Below are positions 27,786-37,534 of a DNA stretch of 64,000 nucleotides, one piece after another. The position numbers and the translations under genes were made by a program. Source of the DNA: Hyphomicrobiales bacterium (GTDB lineage: Bacteria; Pseudomonadota; Alphaproteobacteria; Rhizobiales; Rhizobiaceae); the NCBI GenBank assembly GCA_017305835.1, contig JAFKJY010000040.1, positions 1 to 64,000 on the forward strand, in the 5' to 3' direction. Below the pieces are notes generated by a model. The model searched no databases. It had not been told where the DNA came from and was given only the letters and a program-made list of their open reading frames with translations. How positions within the stretch are numbered: the first letter of the stretch is position 1; every line of letters begins with the position of its first letter.

Positions 27786-28817
27786 ATGCCCGGTCGCCCG
27801 CAGGTCACGCGGCTCGTCGTCCTCGCCGCGGCGGCGGGGGCGGCGCTGTCGGCCTATCTCGCGCTGCCCTTCCTGCCGGCGCTCACCTGGGCGCTGGTCC
27901 TCGCGATCGTGCTGCTGCCGCTTCATCGCGGGCTGGAACGGCGGCTGCGCAACCGCTCGGCGGCCGCCCTCGCGTCGGTCGCGATCGCCGCGATCCTGAT
28001 CTGCCTGCCGCTCGCCTTCGTCGTCCGCCAGCTCGCGGGAGAGGCCGCGCGCGGCGCGGGCTATGTCGAGGGCATCATCCGGCAATGGGGCGAGGTCGAG
28101 ATCGCGCCGGACTATCCCGGCATCGCGCGCTTCCTCTCGTGGCTCACCGACAACCTGAACCCCGCCGGCACCTTCGCCACGCTGGGCGGATGGCTGACCG
28201 ATCACAGCGCGAGCCTGTTGCGCGGCTCGATCGGCCAGGTCGTGACGCTCGTGCTGACCTTCTACCTCCTCTTCTACTTCCTGCGGGACCGCGAGCGGGC
28301 GCTGGCCGCCCTCGAGCGCCTCAGCCCGTTCGAGCCGCAGGAGAACAGGCAGATCCGCACCCGCTTCGCCGAAACCGTGCACGCGACGCTCGTCGGCACC
28401 GTACTCGTCGCGGCGGTGCAGGGCACGCTCGGCGGCCTGATGTTCTGGTGGCTGGGCCTGCCGACGCCGGTGTTCTGGGGGCTGGTGATGGGGCTGCTCG
28501 CCATCGTGCCAGTCCTCGGCGCCTTCGTGGTCTGGGTTCCGGCCGCGATCTACCTCGCATTCGAGGGGCGCTGGCTCGACGCGGCGCTGCTTGCCGGCTG
28601 GGGCGGCGTCATCATTGCGGGGATCGACAACCTGCTCTACCCGATGCTGGTGGGCAACAAGCTGAAGCTCCACACGGTGCTCGCCTTCATCGGCGCGGTC
28701 GGCGGCATCCTCGTCTTCGGCGCGTCCGGCCTCGTCCTCGGCCCCGCCGTGATCGCCGTCACCCTCACCCTGATCGGCTTCGCGCGGCAGCGGCTGGATT
28801 CGGAGACGGAGGGGTGA
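27786..28817 (+). CDS. AI-2E family membrane transporter
   Basis: 343 residues. Inner-membrane protein of the AI-2E/UPF0118 family (TqsA, YhhT, YdiK, PerM relatives), with about 7-8 helices: an N-terminal pair (VVLAAAAGAALSAYLALPFLPALTWALVLAIVLLP), then IAAILICLPLAFVV, VVTLVLTFYLLFYFLRDRERAL, and the late conserved stretch GLLAIVPVLGAFVVWVPAAIYL followed by GIDNLLYPMLVGNKLKLH. That stretch, G-x3-IP-x-G and N-x2-P-x2-G, is the family signature. Members export small molecules or act as ion antiporters; the substrate here is unknown. It converges on the ligase gene at 28837 with only 19 bp between stops. Confidence 0.92.
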   Translation: MPGRPQVTRLVVLAAAAGAALSAYLALPFLPALTWALVLAIVLLPLHRGLERRLRNRSAAALASVAIAAILICLPLAFVVRQLAGEAARGAGYVEGIIRQWGEVEIAPDYPGIARFLSWLTDNLNPAGTFATLGGWLTDHSASLLRGSIGQVVTLVLTFYLLFYFLRDRERALAALERLSPFEPQENRQIRTRFAETVHATLVGTVLVAAVQGTLGGLMFWWLGLPTPVFWGLVMGLLAIVPVLGAFVVWVPAAIYLAFEGRWLDAALLAGWGGVIIAGIDNLLYPMLVGNKLKLHTVLAFIGAVGGILVFGASGLVLGPAVIAVTLTLIGFARQRLDSETEG

Positions 28818-28836
28818 AGCGGCCTCGCCCGTCGGG

Positions 28837-30486
28837 TCAGGCGCGGTTTCCGGCGGCCTGCGATCCGCTTTTCGCATGCCGCTGCTTCAGCGCCCGGAAG
28901 TCGTGCACCCCCGGACGTTTCCTCGGATCCTCGCCGGGGGCGAAGATGTCGGCCTTGCGCAGCTTCTGGGTCGCGGTGTGCGGCAGCTCGTCGACGAAGA
29001 GCAGCCAGGCCGGCGCCTTGAAATAGGCGAGCTGCTTCAGGCTGCCCTCGAACATCGCGCGCGCCGTGGCCTCGTCGCGGGGGGCGCCGGGCTGCATCAC
29101 GATGCAGGCCATCACCTCCTCCTCGCGCATCTCGTCCGGCACCGCCACGACCGCCAGCTCGGCGACGCCCGGCATGGCGCGCAGGCATGCCTCCACTTCG
29201 GCAGCGGCGATGTTCTGGCCGCTGCGGCGGATCATGTTCTTCTTCCTGTCGAGGAAATGCAGCACGCCGGCCTCGTCGCGGCGCACGACGTCGCCGGTGT
29301 GGAACCAGCCGCCGCGCCACGCTTCCTCGGTCGCTTCCGGATCGCCGCAATAGCCTCGGAAGAAGCCGCGCCGCGGATCGTCGCCCTTCCGGCGCACGAC
29401 GAGCTCGCCCGTGCCGGGGCCGGAGAGCGACACGCCGCCCTCGTTCTCCAGCGCCACCTCGGCGTCCCACAGGGCCTCGCCGATCGTGCGCGTGTCGATG
29501 TGGCGCGGCTCGCGGTTGGCCGCCGTCACGATCGCCATCTCCGACATGCCCCACACCTCGATCAGCGGGAAGCCGAACCGCTCCTCGAACGCGCCGTGCA
29601 GCGCCGGCTCGATGCCGGCGCCGATGCCGAAGCGCACGCCGTGGGCGCGCTCCGCGGGCGCCTGCGGCATCTGCATCATCACCGGCGGGATGATGCCGAG
29701 ATAGTGGATCATCGTCGCTTTCGTCGCGATGAGGTCCTGCCAGAAGGTCTTGGGATGGAAGCGGTCGGGGAAGATCATGCAGTTGCCGCTCATGATCATC
29801 GCCGGATTGGAGATGGCGACGGAGTTGGCATAGAAGAGCGGCAGCGGGTTGTAGAGCCGTTCGCCGTCCGGCCGCACCGTCATCATGCCGCCCGCGCGCA
29901 GGTAGCGCTCGCCGGCGTAGAACAGATATTCGTTGTCGATCGAGCAGCCCTTCGGCAGGCCCGACGTGCCGGAGGTGAACAGGATCAGCGCCTCGCTGCC
30001 CCTGCCGGGCGGCGTCGGGGCGGCAGCGCGGCGGGCGGGCGGCAGGTCGGCGAAGCCGGAGAGGCCGACGACGGGGATCGGCCGGTGGAGCCCGCCGGCG
30101 ACGTCGCGCGTGTCGTCCACGCGGTGATCCAGCACCACGGCCAGCTCGCAGTCGGACTGCTCGAACAGGTGGGTCATGTCCTGCCGGCGATAGTCCGGGT
30201 TCACCGGGACGACGCAGATCCCGAGCCGGTTCAGGGCGAGGAAATGCACCATGAAGTCCGGCCGGTTCTCGAGCAGCAGCGCGACGCGATGGCCGTGTCC
30301 GTAGCCGGCGCGGCGGTATGTCCCGGCAGCGGCCTCGACGCGCGCGGCCAGCTCGCCATAGGTCCATTCGAGGCCGCCGGGCGCATAGTCGCGGCCCGGC
30401 GACGGCGGCACGCACAGGCAGGCGAGGCCGGGCCTGCGCGTAACCACGGACTGGAAGGCGTCGTCGAGCGTCTGCTGGTCGGTCAT
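28837..30486 (-). CDS. AMP-dependent acyl-CoA synthetase/ligase
   Basis: 549 residues from ATG 30486, 5 bp after the DUF35 gene. Activates a carboxylic acid to its CoA thioester through an acyl-AMP. Motifs: P-loop LFTSGTSGLPKGCS (A3), IEVWGMSEM (A5 region), GWFHTGDVVRRDE (A7), RKKNMIRRSGQNIAAAEVE (A8) and the C-terminal lysine in LPHTATQKLRK (A10). Closest in style to crotonobetaine/carnitine-CoA ligase and other short- or medium-chain acid ligases; substrate not assignable. Last gene of the nine-gene TRAP operon. Confidence 0.92.
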   Translation of the reverse strand: MTDQQTLDDAFQSVVTRRPGLACLCVPPSPGRDYAPGGLEWTYGELAARVEAAAGTYRRAGYGHGHRVALLLENRPDFMVHFLALNRLGICVVPVNPDYRRQDMTHLFEQSDCELAVVLDHRVDDTRDVAGGLHRPIPVVGLSGFADLPPARRAAAPTPPGRGSEALILFTSGTSGLPKGCSIDNEYLFYAGERYLRAGGMMTVRPDGERLYNPLPLFYANSVAISNPAMIMSGNCMIFPDRFHPKTFWQDLIATKATMIHYLGIIPPVMMQMPQAPAERAHGVRFGIGAGIEPALHGAFEERFGFPLIEVWGMSEMAIVTAANREPRHIDTRTIGEALWDAEVALENEGGVSLSGPGTGELVVRRKGDDPRRGFFRGYCGDPEATEEAWRGGWFHTGDVVRRDEAGVLHFLDRKKNMIRRSGQNIAAAEVEACLRAMPGVAELAVVAVPDEMREEEVMACIVMQPGAPRDEATARAMFEGSLKQLAYFKAPAWLLFVDELPHTATQKLRKADIFAPGEDPRKRPGVHDFRALKQRHAKSGSQAAGNRA

Positions 30487-30491
30487 CGTCG

Positions 30492-30905
30492 TCACGCGAG
30501 CTGGGTGGGTCTTACCGGCCGGAAGGCGGCATGCTGCGCCGGCTCGCCGGGGACCGGCGGCACGAGCTCGACCGGCATGCCGATGCGCAGCTCGTCGGGC
30601 GAGGCCGCCTCGACATTGGCGACGAGGCGGATCCCCGGCGCCTCCTCGAAGCAGACCAGCGCGACGACGTAGGGCAGCTTGTCGCGGTGGCTGGCGTCGA
30701 AGGCGTGCCGCACCACGGTCCAGCTCCAGATCTCGCCGGTGCCGCTGACGGGGCGCCACGAAAGCCGGCTGCTGCGGCAATGCGGGCAGAGCGGCATCGG
30801 ATACCAGTGCCAGCGGCCGCACTCCTCGCAGAAGGGGAATGCCAGCTCGCCGGCCGACAGGTGGTCGAAATGGCCGCGAAACCCGGCCTTCGTCTCTTTC
30901 GCCAT
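30492..30905 (-). CDS. DUF35 zinc-ribbon/OB-fold protein (partner of thiolase-like protein)
   Basis: 137 residues from ATG 30905 (GAGG 10 bases upstream). A rubredoxin-like zinc ribbon with two Cys pairs (FCEECGRW and CPHC) is followed by an OB-fold (SWRPVSGTGEIWSWTVVRHAF... PYVVALVCFEEAPGIRLVANV). This is the DUF35 (OB_aCoA_assoc) family, which binds acyl-CoA and partners with thiolase-like lipid-transfer proteins, as ChsH2 DUF35 does with Ltp2 in steroid side-chain cleavage. It starts 11 bp after the thiolase-like gene, supporting a heteromeric complex. Confidence 0.92.
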   Translation of the reverse strand: MAKETKAGFRGHFDHLSAGELAFPFCEECGRWHWYPMPLCPHCRSSRLSWRPVSGTGEIWSWTVVRHAFDASHRDKLPYVVALVCFEEAPGIRLVANVEAASPDELRIGMPVELVPPVPGEPAQHAAFRPVRPTQLA

Positions 30906-30916
30906 GCCGGCCATCC

Positions 30917-32065
30917 TCACCGTCCGAGCACCAGAACGCCGTAATCGGGCACCGACAGGCCCGTCACCAGCCCGACCTCGGCATCCTTTACCTGCGCGTC
31001 GCCGGCCTCGCCGCGCAACTGGCGCACCGCCTCGACGACGTGCTCGGCGCCGAGCAGGTAGGAATGCGCGAGCAGCCCGCCATGCGTGTTCACTGGCAGC
31101 CGGCCATCGACGCCGATGCCGCGCTCGCGGATGAAGGGGCCGGCCTCCCCCTTGGCGCAGAAGCCGAGATCCTCGACCTGCATCAGGCAGGAGATCGTGA
31201 AGCAGTCGTAGATCTCGGAGAAATCCACCGCGTCGAGGCCGATGCCGGCCTCGCCGAGGGCGCGGCCGCAGGCTTCGCGGGCGCCGGGGATGGTGAGCTG
31301 TTTCGGCTTCTGGGTGAAGCTGTCGTCCCCGCTCAACGCCTCGCTGCCGAAGCCGCAGCCCAGCACCCGCACCGGCCGCCTGCGGCAATCGCGGGCGCGG
31401 TCCATGCGCGTCATGACGAAGGCGGCGGCGCCGTCGGTGATCAGGCAGCAGTCGGCGGCGCGCAGCGGGTCGGAGATCATGCGCGAGGCATGGTAGTCGG
31501 CGACGCTCAACGGCTTCTGCAACTGCGCATGGCCGTTGCGGATGGCGCTCTCGCGCTGCGCCGTCGCGATCGCCGCGAGATCGTCTTCCGTGAGGCCGTA
31601 TTCGTGCATGTAGCGCCGCGCCCACAGCGCGAAATAGGAGGGCTGGCCGCTGAAGCCGACCGGCTTCTCGAAGGCCATCTTGGCCGGGTAGATGTTGTGA
31701 AAGCCATACGGCCCGCTTTCGCGGCTGCCCCAGTCGACGCCGAAATAGTAGACGACCACGTCGGCCTGACCGGCCTCCAGCGCCATGCGCGCCAGCATCG
31801 GCGCGCAGGCCGACCCCGCGCCGCCATAGGACATGCCGCCGTCGAAGCGTCGCGCGATGCCGAACTGCGCGGCGACATAGTCGCGCGGCACGCTCGCCGG
31901 CATGATGACGCCGTCGCTGATGATGCCGTCGACCTCGCTCGCGTCGATGCCGGCGTCGTCCAGCGCGAGCTGGATCGCTTCCACCACGAGCGCGCGGATG
32001 TCGCGGTCGGCGCGCCGCACCGGCCGCGTCTGTCCCACACCGACGATGGCGATGTCATTCCTCAT
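30917..32065 (-). CDS. Thiolase-like lipid-transfer protein (SCP-x/Ltp2 type), first copy
   Basis: 382 residues. Thiolase fold, but the nucleophilic Cys of true thiolases (CxSG) is replaced: the aligned stretch reads YGGAGSACAPMLARMALEAG with Gly at that place, and the GHPxG motif near the C-terminus is NTHGGLLAHSYLLG. It therefore probably does not do Claisen chemistry. Ltp2-like retro-aldolases of this fold use tyrosines and require a DUF35 partner; the DUF35 gene is directly downstream. Predicted to cleave a 3-hydroxyacyl-CoA side chain or bind acyl-CoA. Seventh gene of the TRAP operon. An alternative is a non-catalytic carrier role. Confidence 0.9.
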   Translation of the reverse strand: MRNDIAIVGVGQTRPVRRADRDIRALVVEAIQLALDDAGIDASEVDGIISDGVIMPASVPRDYVAAQFGIARRFDGGMSYGGAGSACAPMLARMALEAGQADVVVYYFGVDWGSRESGPYGFHNIYPAKMAFEKPVGFSGQPSYFALWARRYMHEYGLTEDDLAAIATAQRESAIRNGHAQLQKPLSVADYHASRMISDPLRAADCCLITDGAAAFVMTRMDRARDCRRRPVRVLGCGFGSEALSGDDSFTQKPKQLTIPGAREACGRALGEAGIGLDAVDFSEIYDCFTISCLMQVEDLGFCAKGEAGPFIRERGIGVDGRLPVNTHGGLLAHSYLLGAEHVVEAVRQLRGEAGDAQVKDAEVGLVTGLSVPDYGVLVLGR

Positions 32066-32122
32066 TTCGGCACAACCCTCATGTTTCGATCGGCCGGCGG
32101 CAGCCGCCTGGCCACGTCCGGG

Positions 32123-33847
32123 TCACGCATCGGCGACCCCGATCTTCTCCAGCACCATCTTGCGCAGCAGGAACTTCTGGACCTTGCCGCTGGGGGTCAT
32201 CGGCAACGCGTCCGTGACCACCAGATGTTCCGGGAAATAGGTGCGCGCCAGCCGCGCCGTTTCGAGGAACGCGCGCATCCTTTCGAGATCGAAGGTGGCG
32301 CCTGCGCGCAGCACGACCACCGCGCAGGCGCGCTCCTGTAGGCGCGGGTCGGGAACGGCGACGATCGCCACCCGCAGCACGTCCGGGTGCTTGTGCAGCA
32401 GGTCCTCGACCTCGACGACGGGGATGTTCTCGCCGCCGCGCACGATGATGTCCTTGCTGCGGCCGGTGATGCGGATGTAGCCGTCGGCGTCGCGGCGCGC
32501 GCGGTCGCCGGTGCGCAGCCAGCCGCCCTCGGCGACCGTGCCGCCGGCGAAGCTCGCCGCCGTCAGCTCGGGCCGGCGCCAGTAGCCGGCGAAGACCGCC
32601 GGGCCGCGGCATTGCAGCTCGCCTTCCGTGTCGGCGGGAACCGGACGGCCCCGCGCGTCGACGACGCGGACGGCCATGCCAGCCAGCGCCCGCCCGTCCG
32701 AGCCGACGATCCTTGCCGGTTCGTCGTCGATCCGGGTCAGCGTGGCGAGGCCGACCTCGGTCATGCCCCAGCCGGAGACGACCCTGGCGCGCAAGACCTC
32801 GTTGGCCCTTTCGAGCAGCGGCCGCGGCACCGGCGCGCCCGAGCACAGGAAAATGCCGAGGCTGCGGCAATGGCCGTGCCCGGCCTCCACGGCCTCGACC
32901 ACGTCCTGCAGGAAGGGCGTCGCGCCCATCATCCATGTGGCCTTCTCGCGGTCGATGAGGGCGACGCCCTCCTTAGCCTCCCAGCGGTCCATGAGCACGA
33001 CGGTGCCGCCGAGCAGGACCGGAAGCTGGCCGCCGAAGGCGAAGCCGGTCTGGTGGCCGAAGGTTGACGCCATGAGGATCACGGTGTCGGCGCCGAGTCT
33101 CTGGTCGGCGACGAGGTTGGTCAGCGTGCTCAGGATCGTGTTGGAGGTGTGCGTCACGCCTTTCGGCTCGCCGGTGGTGCCGGAGGTGAAGGCGAGCTCG
33201 ACGACGGCGTTCGGGTCGGGCGGCGGCGGCAGGTCCGCCTCACAGGGCGCGAGCAGACGCTCGAAGGGCAGCGCGCCAGCCGGCGCCTCGTCGTCCACGA
33301 CGACCAGATGGCGGATGCAGGGCAGCCCGGCGCGCAGCTCGCGAAACATCGCCGCATGGTCGAAGCCGCGGAACAGGCCGGGGCAGACCGCCACGACCGG
33401 CTCGGCGATCTTCAGCATCAGCCGCAGCTCGCGCTCGCGGTAGATCGGCGGCAGCGGGACCATGATCGCGCCAAGCCGCGGAGCCGCATATTCGAGCAGC
33501 GGGAAGTGCCGCCAGTTGGGAAGCTGCACGGCGACGCGGTCGCCGGGCCGCACGCCGAGCGACACCAGGTTGCGCGCGATCAGTTCGGCCTGCCGCAGCG
33601 CAGTCGCATAGTCCAGCCGGCCAGAGCGGTCGACGATCAGCGTCTTGGCCGGACTGCGCGCGGCGGCGTCCTCAAGCAGGCCGAAAATGTCGCGCTGGCA
33701 CCAGAGACCGGCCGACACGTAGTCCGCAATCACGTCCGGCGGGAAGGCGATGCCGTCGGTCCCGGAAGCGGCGTCGCGCGCGGCGGAGCGGGCGCGGTCC
33801 GCCGACCCCGCCTTCCCGTCTTCGACAATGGCAATGCCGCCGCTCAT
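32123..33847 (-). CDS. AMP-dependent acyl-CoA synthetase/ligase (cyclohexanecarboxylate/short-chain type)
   Basis: 574 residues from ATG 33847 (GAAGG upstream); the 86 preceding codons in frame overlap the next gene and are rejected. Motifs: [18 protein letters not shown] (A3), SGWGMTEVG (A5), [17 protein letters not shown] (A7), [19 protein letters not shown] (A8) and the adenylation lysine in [14 protein letters not shown] (A10). The N-terminus is long, and a phrase like [35 protein letters not shown] recalls cyclohexanecarboxylate-CoA and related ligases. It lies downstream of the FAH-family hydrolase in the TRAP operon, so it may activate the imported acid. Confidence 0.93.
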   Translation of the reverse strand: MSGGIAIVEDGKAGSADRARSAARDAASGTDGIAFPPDVIADYVSAGLWCQRDIFGLLEDAAARSPAKTLIVDRSGRLDYATALRQAELIARNLVSLGVRPGDRVAVQLPNWRHFPLLEYAAPRLGAIMVPLPPIYRERELRLMLKIAEPVVAVCPGLFRGFDHAAMFRELRAGLPCIRHLVVVDDEAPAGALPFERLLAPCEADLPPPPDPNAVVELAFTSGTTGEPKGVTHTSNTILSTLTNLVADQRLGADTVILMASTFGHQTGFAFGGQLPVLLGGTVVLMDRWEAKEGVALIDREKATWMMGATPFLQDVVEAVEAGHGHCRSLGIFLCSGAPVPRPLLERANEVLRARVVSGWGMTEVGLATLTRIDDEPARIVGSDGRALAGMAVRVVDARGRPVPADTEGELQCRGPAVFAGYWRRPELTAASFAGGTVAEGGWLRTGDRARRDADGYIRITGRSKDIIVRGGENIPVVEVEDLLHKHPDVLRVAIVAVPDPRLQERACAVVVLRAGATFDLERMRAFLETARLARTYFPEHLVVTDALPMTPSGKVQKFLLRKMVLEKIGVADA

Positions 33848-33882
33848 CCGACCTTCATCGTCTCCCTGCCGCGCTCGACCGC

Positions 33883-34860
33883 CTACCGGGCGACGGGCGG
33901 CTCGCCCACGAGCACGCGGTTCCTGAGGATGCCGATCCCGTCGAACTCCAGTTCCACGACATCGCCGTGGCGGAGGAACTCGAACCGCTCCAGCCCGCAG
34001 CCGTTGCCGACCGTGCCGGAACCGAAGATCTCGCCCGGCATCAGCGTCTCGCCGCGCGAGACGAAGGCGACCATCTCCTCGAAGCCGTGCATCATCGCCG
34101 AGCAATCGCTGTCGAGGGCGGGCTTTCCGTTGATGCGCACCGAAGCCCTGAGCGCGCGCACGTCAGGGATCTCGTCGCGGGTGACGATCCACGGGCCGAG
34201 CGCGTTGCCGTAATCGAAGCTCTTGCCCTTGGCCGGCCCGAGCATGCCGGCCATCTCGATCAACTGCGCGTCGCGGGCGGAAAAATCGTTGAGGATCGTG
34301 TAGCCGAAGATATAGCCCGGGGCATCGGCCGCGCCGATGTCCCTGCCCTTCCGGCCGATCACGGCGGCAAGCTCGATCTCGTAGTCCATGTATTTCGAAT
34401 AGGCGGGCCAATAGATATCGGCGTCGGGGCCGACGACGGAGAACCTGTTGCTGAAATAGTAGACGGGCTGGCGCCGGTAGACCTCGGGGATGTCGCCGGC
34501 CTTGACCTCGGGCAGCGGCTTGCCCTGCATCTCGGCCGCCAGCTTCTGCATGCCGACGAAGCCCTGCTGGAGATGCAGCGGGAACACGGAGAAATCGCGG
34601 ATCTGCGGCGGCACCGGGATCGGCGCGAGCAGCCTGACATCCTTCAGCGCGACCTGATGGTCGCCGGACCTCTCCGCCGCCGCCGCGAGCGCGCGCGCCT
34701 TGTCCAGCCCCGCCTCCCCGGCCTCGATCAAGGCAAGCATGTCCGCGAACGGGCCGCCCTCCCTGCCGGCCGCGGCGGCCAGGTCGACGACGCGCGCGCC
34801 GTCCGAGGTTATCGCGCCGACGCGCGCTCCCGAACGTCCCGAATAGGTCGCGAGCTTCAT
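33883..34860 (-). CDS. Fumarylacetoacetate hydrolase (FAH) family protein
   Basis: 325 residues. Mg-dependent C-C bond hydrolase or decarboxylase/isomerase fold. Seen: the metal-binding core MDYEIELAAVIGRKGRDI (E-x-E) and GYTILNDFSARDAQ, G-x3-K-SFDYGNALGPWIVTRDEI, GSGTVGNGCGLE, and the end DVVELEFDGIGILRNRV. The N-terminal domain carries the family's YSGRSGARVGAI start. Members cleave acyl-pyruvates or fumarylacetoacetate in aromatic breakdown. It starts 1 bp after the cyclase stop. With ligases and a TRAP importer it points to breakdown of an aromatic or cyclic acid. Confidence 0.93.
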   Translation of the reverse strand: MKLATYSGRSGARVGAITSDGARVVDLAAAAGREGGPFADMLALIEAGEAGLDKARALAAAAERSGDHQVALKDVRLLAPIPVPPQIRDFSVFPLHLQQGFVGMQKLAAEMQGKPLPEVKAGDIPEVYRRQPVYYFSNRFSVVGPDADIYWPAYSKYMDYEIELAAVIGRKGRDIGAADAPGYIFGYTILNDFSARDAQLIEMAGMLGPAKGKSFDYGNALGPWIVTRDEIPDVRALRASVRINGKPALDSDCSAMMHGFEEMVAFVSRGETLMPGEIFGSGTVGNGCGLERFEFLRHGDVVELEFDGIGILRNRVLVGEPPVAR

Positions 34861-34861
34861 C

Positions 34862-35635
34862 TCAGGCCTCCTCGATCATCGCCACCGGCCGGCACCAGCC
34901 CGCGCTCGCGCCCTTCACCTTGATCGGGAAGCAGGCGATCCGGAACCCGAAGGCCGGCAGCCGGTCGAGATTGGCGAGCTTTTCCATGTGGCAGTAGCCG
35001 CGCACCATTCCCGCCCTGTGGCCTTCCCAGATCAAGCCGGGGTCGCCCGTCTCGGCGAAGCGCTTCGCGGTGGCGACGAAGGGCGCGTCCCAGCTCCAGC
35101 CGTCGGTGCCGGTGACGCGCACGCCCCGCTCGGTCAAATAGAGCGTCGCCTCGCGGCCCATGCCGCAGCCCCGCGCCAGATAGTCGGGCGCGCCGGCATG
35201 GGCGCCGGCCGAAGTGTTGACGACGACGATGTCCAGCGGCTTCAGCGCGTAGCCGATGCGGTCGAGCTCGCGCGCCACGTCGTCGGCGGTCGCGACATGA
35301 CCGTCCGGCAGATTGCGGAAGTCGAGCTTGACGGCGTCCGACAGGCACCATTCGAGCGGCACCTCGTCGATGGTGATGGCGCGGGCGCCGCCGTCCATGG
35401 TCGAGTGGTAGTGCCATGGCGCGTCGAGATGCGTGCCGTTGTGGGTGATCAGGTCGAGGCGTTCGTAGGCCCAGCCCTCGCCGCCCGGGAGCTGGTCGGC
35501 GCGCAGGCCGGGAAACATGCCGACGAGCTCGTGCTGCGTATTGCCGTGCGCATGGTAGGCGATCTTCGGACCCATGCCGGGCGGGTCCGAGAACTCGGTG
35601 TTTTCGAGATATTGGGACAGGTCGATGAGCTTCAT
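34862..35635 (-). CDS. Cyclase family protein (kynurenine formamidase-like metal hydrolase)
   Basis: 257 residues. Contains the defining metal motif H-x-G-T-H-x-D-x-P-x-H as LITHNGTHLDAPWHYHS (residues about 67-83), and DIVVVNTSAGAH later. The family includes KynB, isatin hydrolase and polyketide-type cyclases; many are cytosolic Mn or Zn amide/lactone hydrolases. Located between dctM (19 bp) and the FAH-family gene (1 bp) in one operon, so it is likely to open a lactone or amide ring of the imported substrate. Substrate unknown. Confidence 0.92.
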   Translation of the reverse strand: MKLIDLSQYLENTEFSDPPGMGPKIAYHAHGNTQHELVGMFPGLRADQLPGGEGWAYERLDLITHNGTHLDAPWHYHSTMDGGARAITIDEVPLEWCLSDAVKLDFRNLPDGHVATADDVARELDRIGYALKPLDIVVVNTSAGAHAGAPDYLARGCGMGREATLYLTERGVRVTGTDGWSWDAPFVATAKRFAETGDPGLIWEGHRAGMVRGYCHMEKLANLDRLPAFGFRIACFPIKVKGASAGWCRPVAMIEEA

Positions 35636-35654
35636 TGTGCTACCGCTCGATGGC

Positions 35655-36953
35655 TCACAGGAACAGGACGATCTGCGGGAACAGGATGATGAGCGCCAGG
35701 ATGACGATCATCACCAGCAGGAAGGGGAACGAGCCGCGCCAGACGTCGTTCAGCTTCACCCCCTCGTCCTTCATCGTCGCCTGGACCACGAAGGCCGTCA
35801 GCCCGAAGGGCGGCGTCAGCAGGCCGACCTCGGCGCCGAAGATCGTCACCAGGCCGAAATGGATCGGGTCGATGCCGAGATGCAGCGCGACGGGGTAGCC
35901 GAGCGGCGCGGAGACGAGGATCGTCGATCCCGAATCGAGGATCGTGCCGAGCACGATCACCACGGCGCTGAACAGGAACAGGAAGCCGACCGGGCCGACC
36001 CCCGAGGAGGTGGCGAACTCGACGATCGAGGTCGGCAGGCCGGAAAGCGACAGCATGCCGCTGTAGACGGTGGCGCCGATGATCAGGAAGCAGACGGCGG
36101 CGGTGATGTGCCCGGTCTGGACCGAGATGCGCCAGATCGACGCCAGACCCATGCGGCGCGCGGCGAGCGCCAGCAGCAGCGCGGCGAGCGCGCCGACCGC
36201 GCCTGCCTCGGTGGGCGTGAAGATACCGCCATAGATGCCGCCCAGCACGCAGGCCGCGAGCAGCAGCGACGGAATGATCAGCAGCGCGTTGCCCTTGCGC
36301 TCGGCGATCCGCAGATCCCGCGCCTTCTCGTTGAGCAGCTCGGGCCGCAGATAGCCCAGGCCGACGAGATAGACGCAGTAGGCCAGCGTCAGCAGCAGGC
36401 CCGGCCCGACGCCGCCGGCGAACAGGGCGCCGATCGAAGTGTCGGTGAGGATCGCGAACAGGATCATCAACAGGCTCGGCGGGATGAGCATGCCCAGCAC
36501 CGACGAGCCGACGACGATGCCGAGCGCCAGCCGCTGGTTGTAGCCGCTGCGCACCATCTCGGGGATGGCGACGCGGGAGAACACGGCAGCCGAGGCGATC
36601 GAGACGCCGGTGACGGTGGCGAACAGGGCATTGGCGATGACGGTGCCGACGCCGAGGCCGGCGGGCAGCCGGCGCGTGAGCTGGCTGACGCCGGCGAACA
36701 TGTCGCGGCCGAAGCCGGATTCGGAGAAGGCCAGCCCCATCAGCACGAACAGCGGCACGACGCCGAACGTGTATTCGGCGATGCTGTCGCTGGCTGCCTG
36801 CATGACATAGGTCATGCCGAGCCAGAAATGTCCGGTGATCGCCCAGACGCCGAGCAGCGACACGACCGCGAGCGCGACGGCGACGTGCATGCCCGAATAG
36901 ATGAGCAGCCCGATGAGGGCGAGCGAGAGATAGCCGATCGCCAGCGCGCTCAC
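35655..36953 (-). CDS. dctM: TRAP transporter large permease (DctM)
   Basis: 432 residues from GTG 36953, which overlaps the dctQ stop (GTGA) and has GGAGG upstream. About 12 transmembrane helices. Family motifs: GVVPLFVLMGLAFSESG, SSVLGMLIPPSLLMILFAILTDTSIGALFAGGVGPGLLL (the P-P-S and GALFxAG region), GIFTPTEAGAVGA, and LLTPPFGLTAFVVQA near the C-terminus. It carries the solute with Na+ coupling, together with DctQ and the periplasmic DctP. Third gene of the operon. Confidence 0.95.
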   Translation of the reverse strand: MSALAIGYLSLALIGLLIYSGMHVAVALAVVSLLGVWAITGHFWLGMTYVMQAASDSIAEYTFGVVPLFVLMGLAFSESGFGRDMFAGVSQLTRRLPAGLGVGTVIANALFATVTGVSIASAAVFSRVAIPEMVRSGYNQRLALGIVVGSSVLGMLIPPSLLMILFAILTDTSIGALFAGGVGPGLLLTLAYCVYLVGLGYLRPELLNEKARDLRIAERKGNALLIIPSLLLAACVLGGIYGGIFTPTEAGAVGALAALLLALAARRMGLASIWRISVQTGHITAAVCFLIIGATVYSGMLSLSGLPTSIVEFATSSGVGPVGFLFLFSAVVIVLGTILDSGSTILVSAPLGYPVALHLGIDPIHFGLVTIFGAEVGLLTPPFGLTAFVVQATMKDEGVKLNDVWRGSFPFLLVMIVILALIILFPQIVLFL

Positions 36954-37507
36954 CCCCGGCCCTCCGCCTTGCGGCCATCGACCGGCAGCCCGCACAGCCG
37001 CAGGAAGGCGAAGACGTAGGAGACGCCGAGGAAGGCGGAGCCCACCATGATCAGCAGGAAAAAGGGCCAGACCGTGAGCTGGAAATAGCCGGCGGCGCCG
37101 ACATATTCGCCGCGGGCATAGGCGGACATGAACCTCGGCCAGGCCGCGGCCGCGAGCAGGATGAACAACACCGCCCCCACGGCCTCGCCGAACATCAGCA
37201 GGAAGTTCGAGATGCGCGGCCGCCTGTTGGCGAACAGCTCGACGAAGCCCTCGGAGCGGATCATCTGGTTGGTCACGTGGGTGTGGGTCACCTGCAGGAA
37301 GACGATGCCGACGATCGAGTAGGCGACCATCTCCGGCACGCCGGCGATCGGCGCGAGGAACAGGTTGCGGCCCGCCACGTCGAGCACGATCAGGAACATC
37401 AGGCCGACGATCCAGGCCGTGGCGACGACGTTGGCGATGGCGGCGATCCGGACGAAGAGGCGGAAGGCTGCCGCCAGCCCTCCCCCTCCGCTTCGTTCGT
37501 CAGACAT
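36950..37507 (-). CDS. dctQ: TRAP transporter small permease (DctQ)
   Basis: 185 residues from ATG 37507, where GGGA is 6 bases upstream; ATG 37513 is adjacent to the same element and less likely. Four helices: VATAWIVGLMFLIVLDVAGRN (N-terminal signature, with the R-N), MVAYSIVGIVFLQVTHTHVTN, FGEAVGAVLFILLAAAAW and WPFFLLIMVGSAFLGVSYVFAFLRL. It is the membrane partner of DctM. It lies 27 bp after dctP and overlaps dctM by 4 bases. Confidence 0.92.
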   Translation of the reverse strand: MSDERSGGGGLAAAFRLFVRIAAIANVVATAWIVGLMFLIVLDVAGRNLFLAPIAGVPEMVAYSIVGIVFLQVTHTHVTNQMIRSEGFVELFANRRPRISNFLLMFGEAVGAVLFILLAAAAWPRFMSAYARGEYVGAAGYFQLTVWPFFLLIMVGSAFLGVSYVFAFLRLCGLPVDGRKAEGRG

Positions 37508-37534
37508 GACCATTCCCGGCGCCGCGAGGGCTGC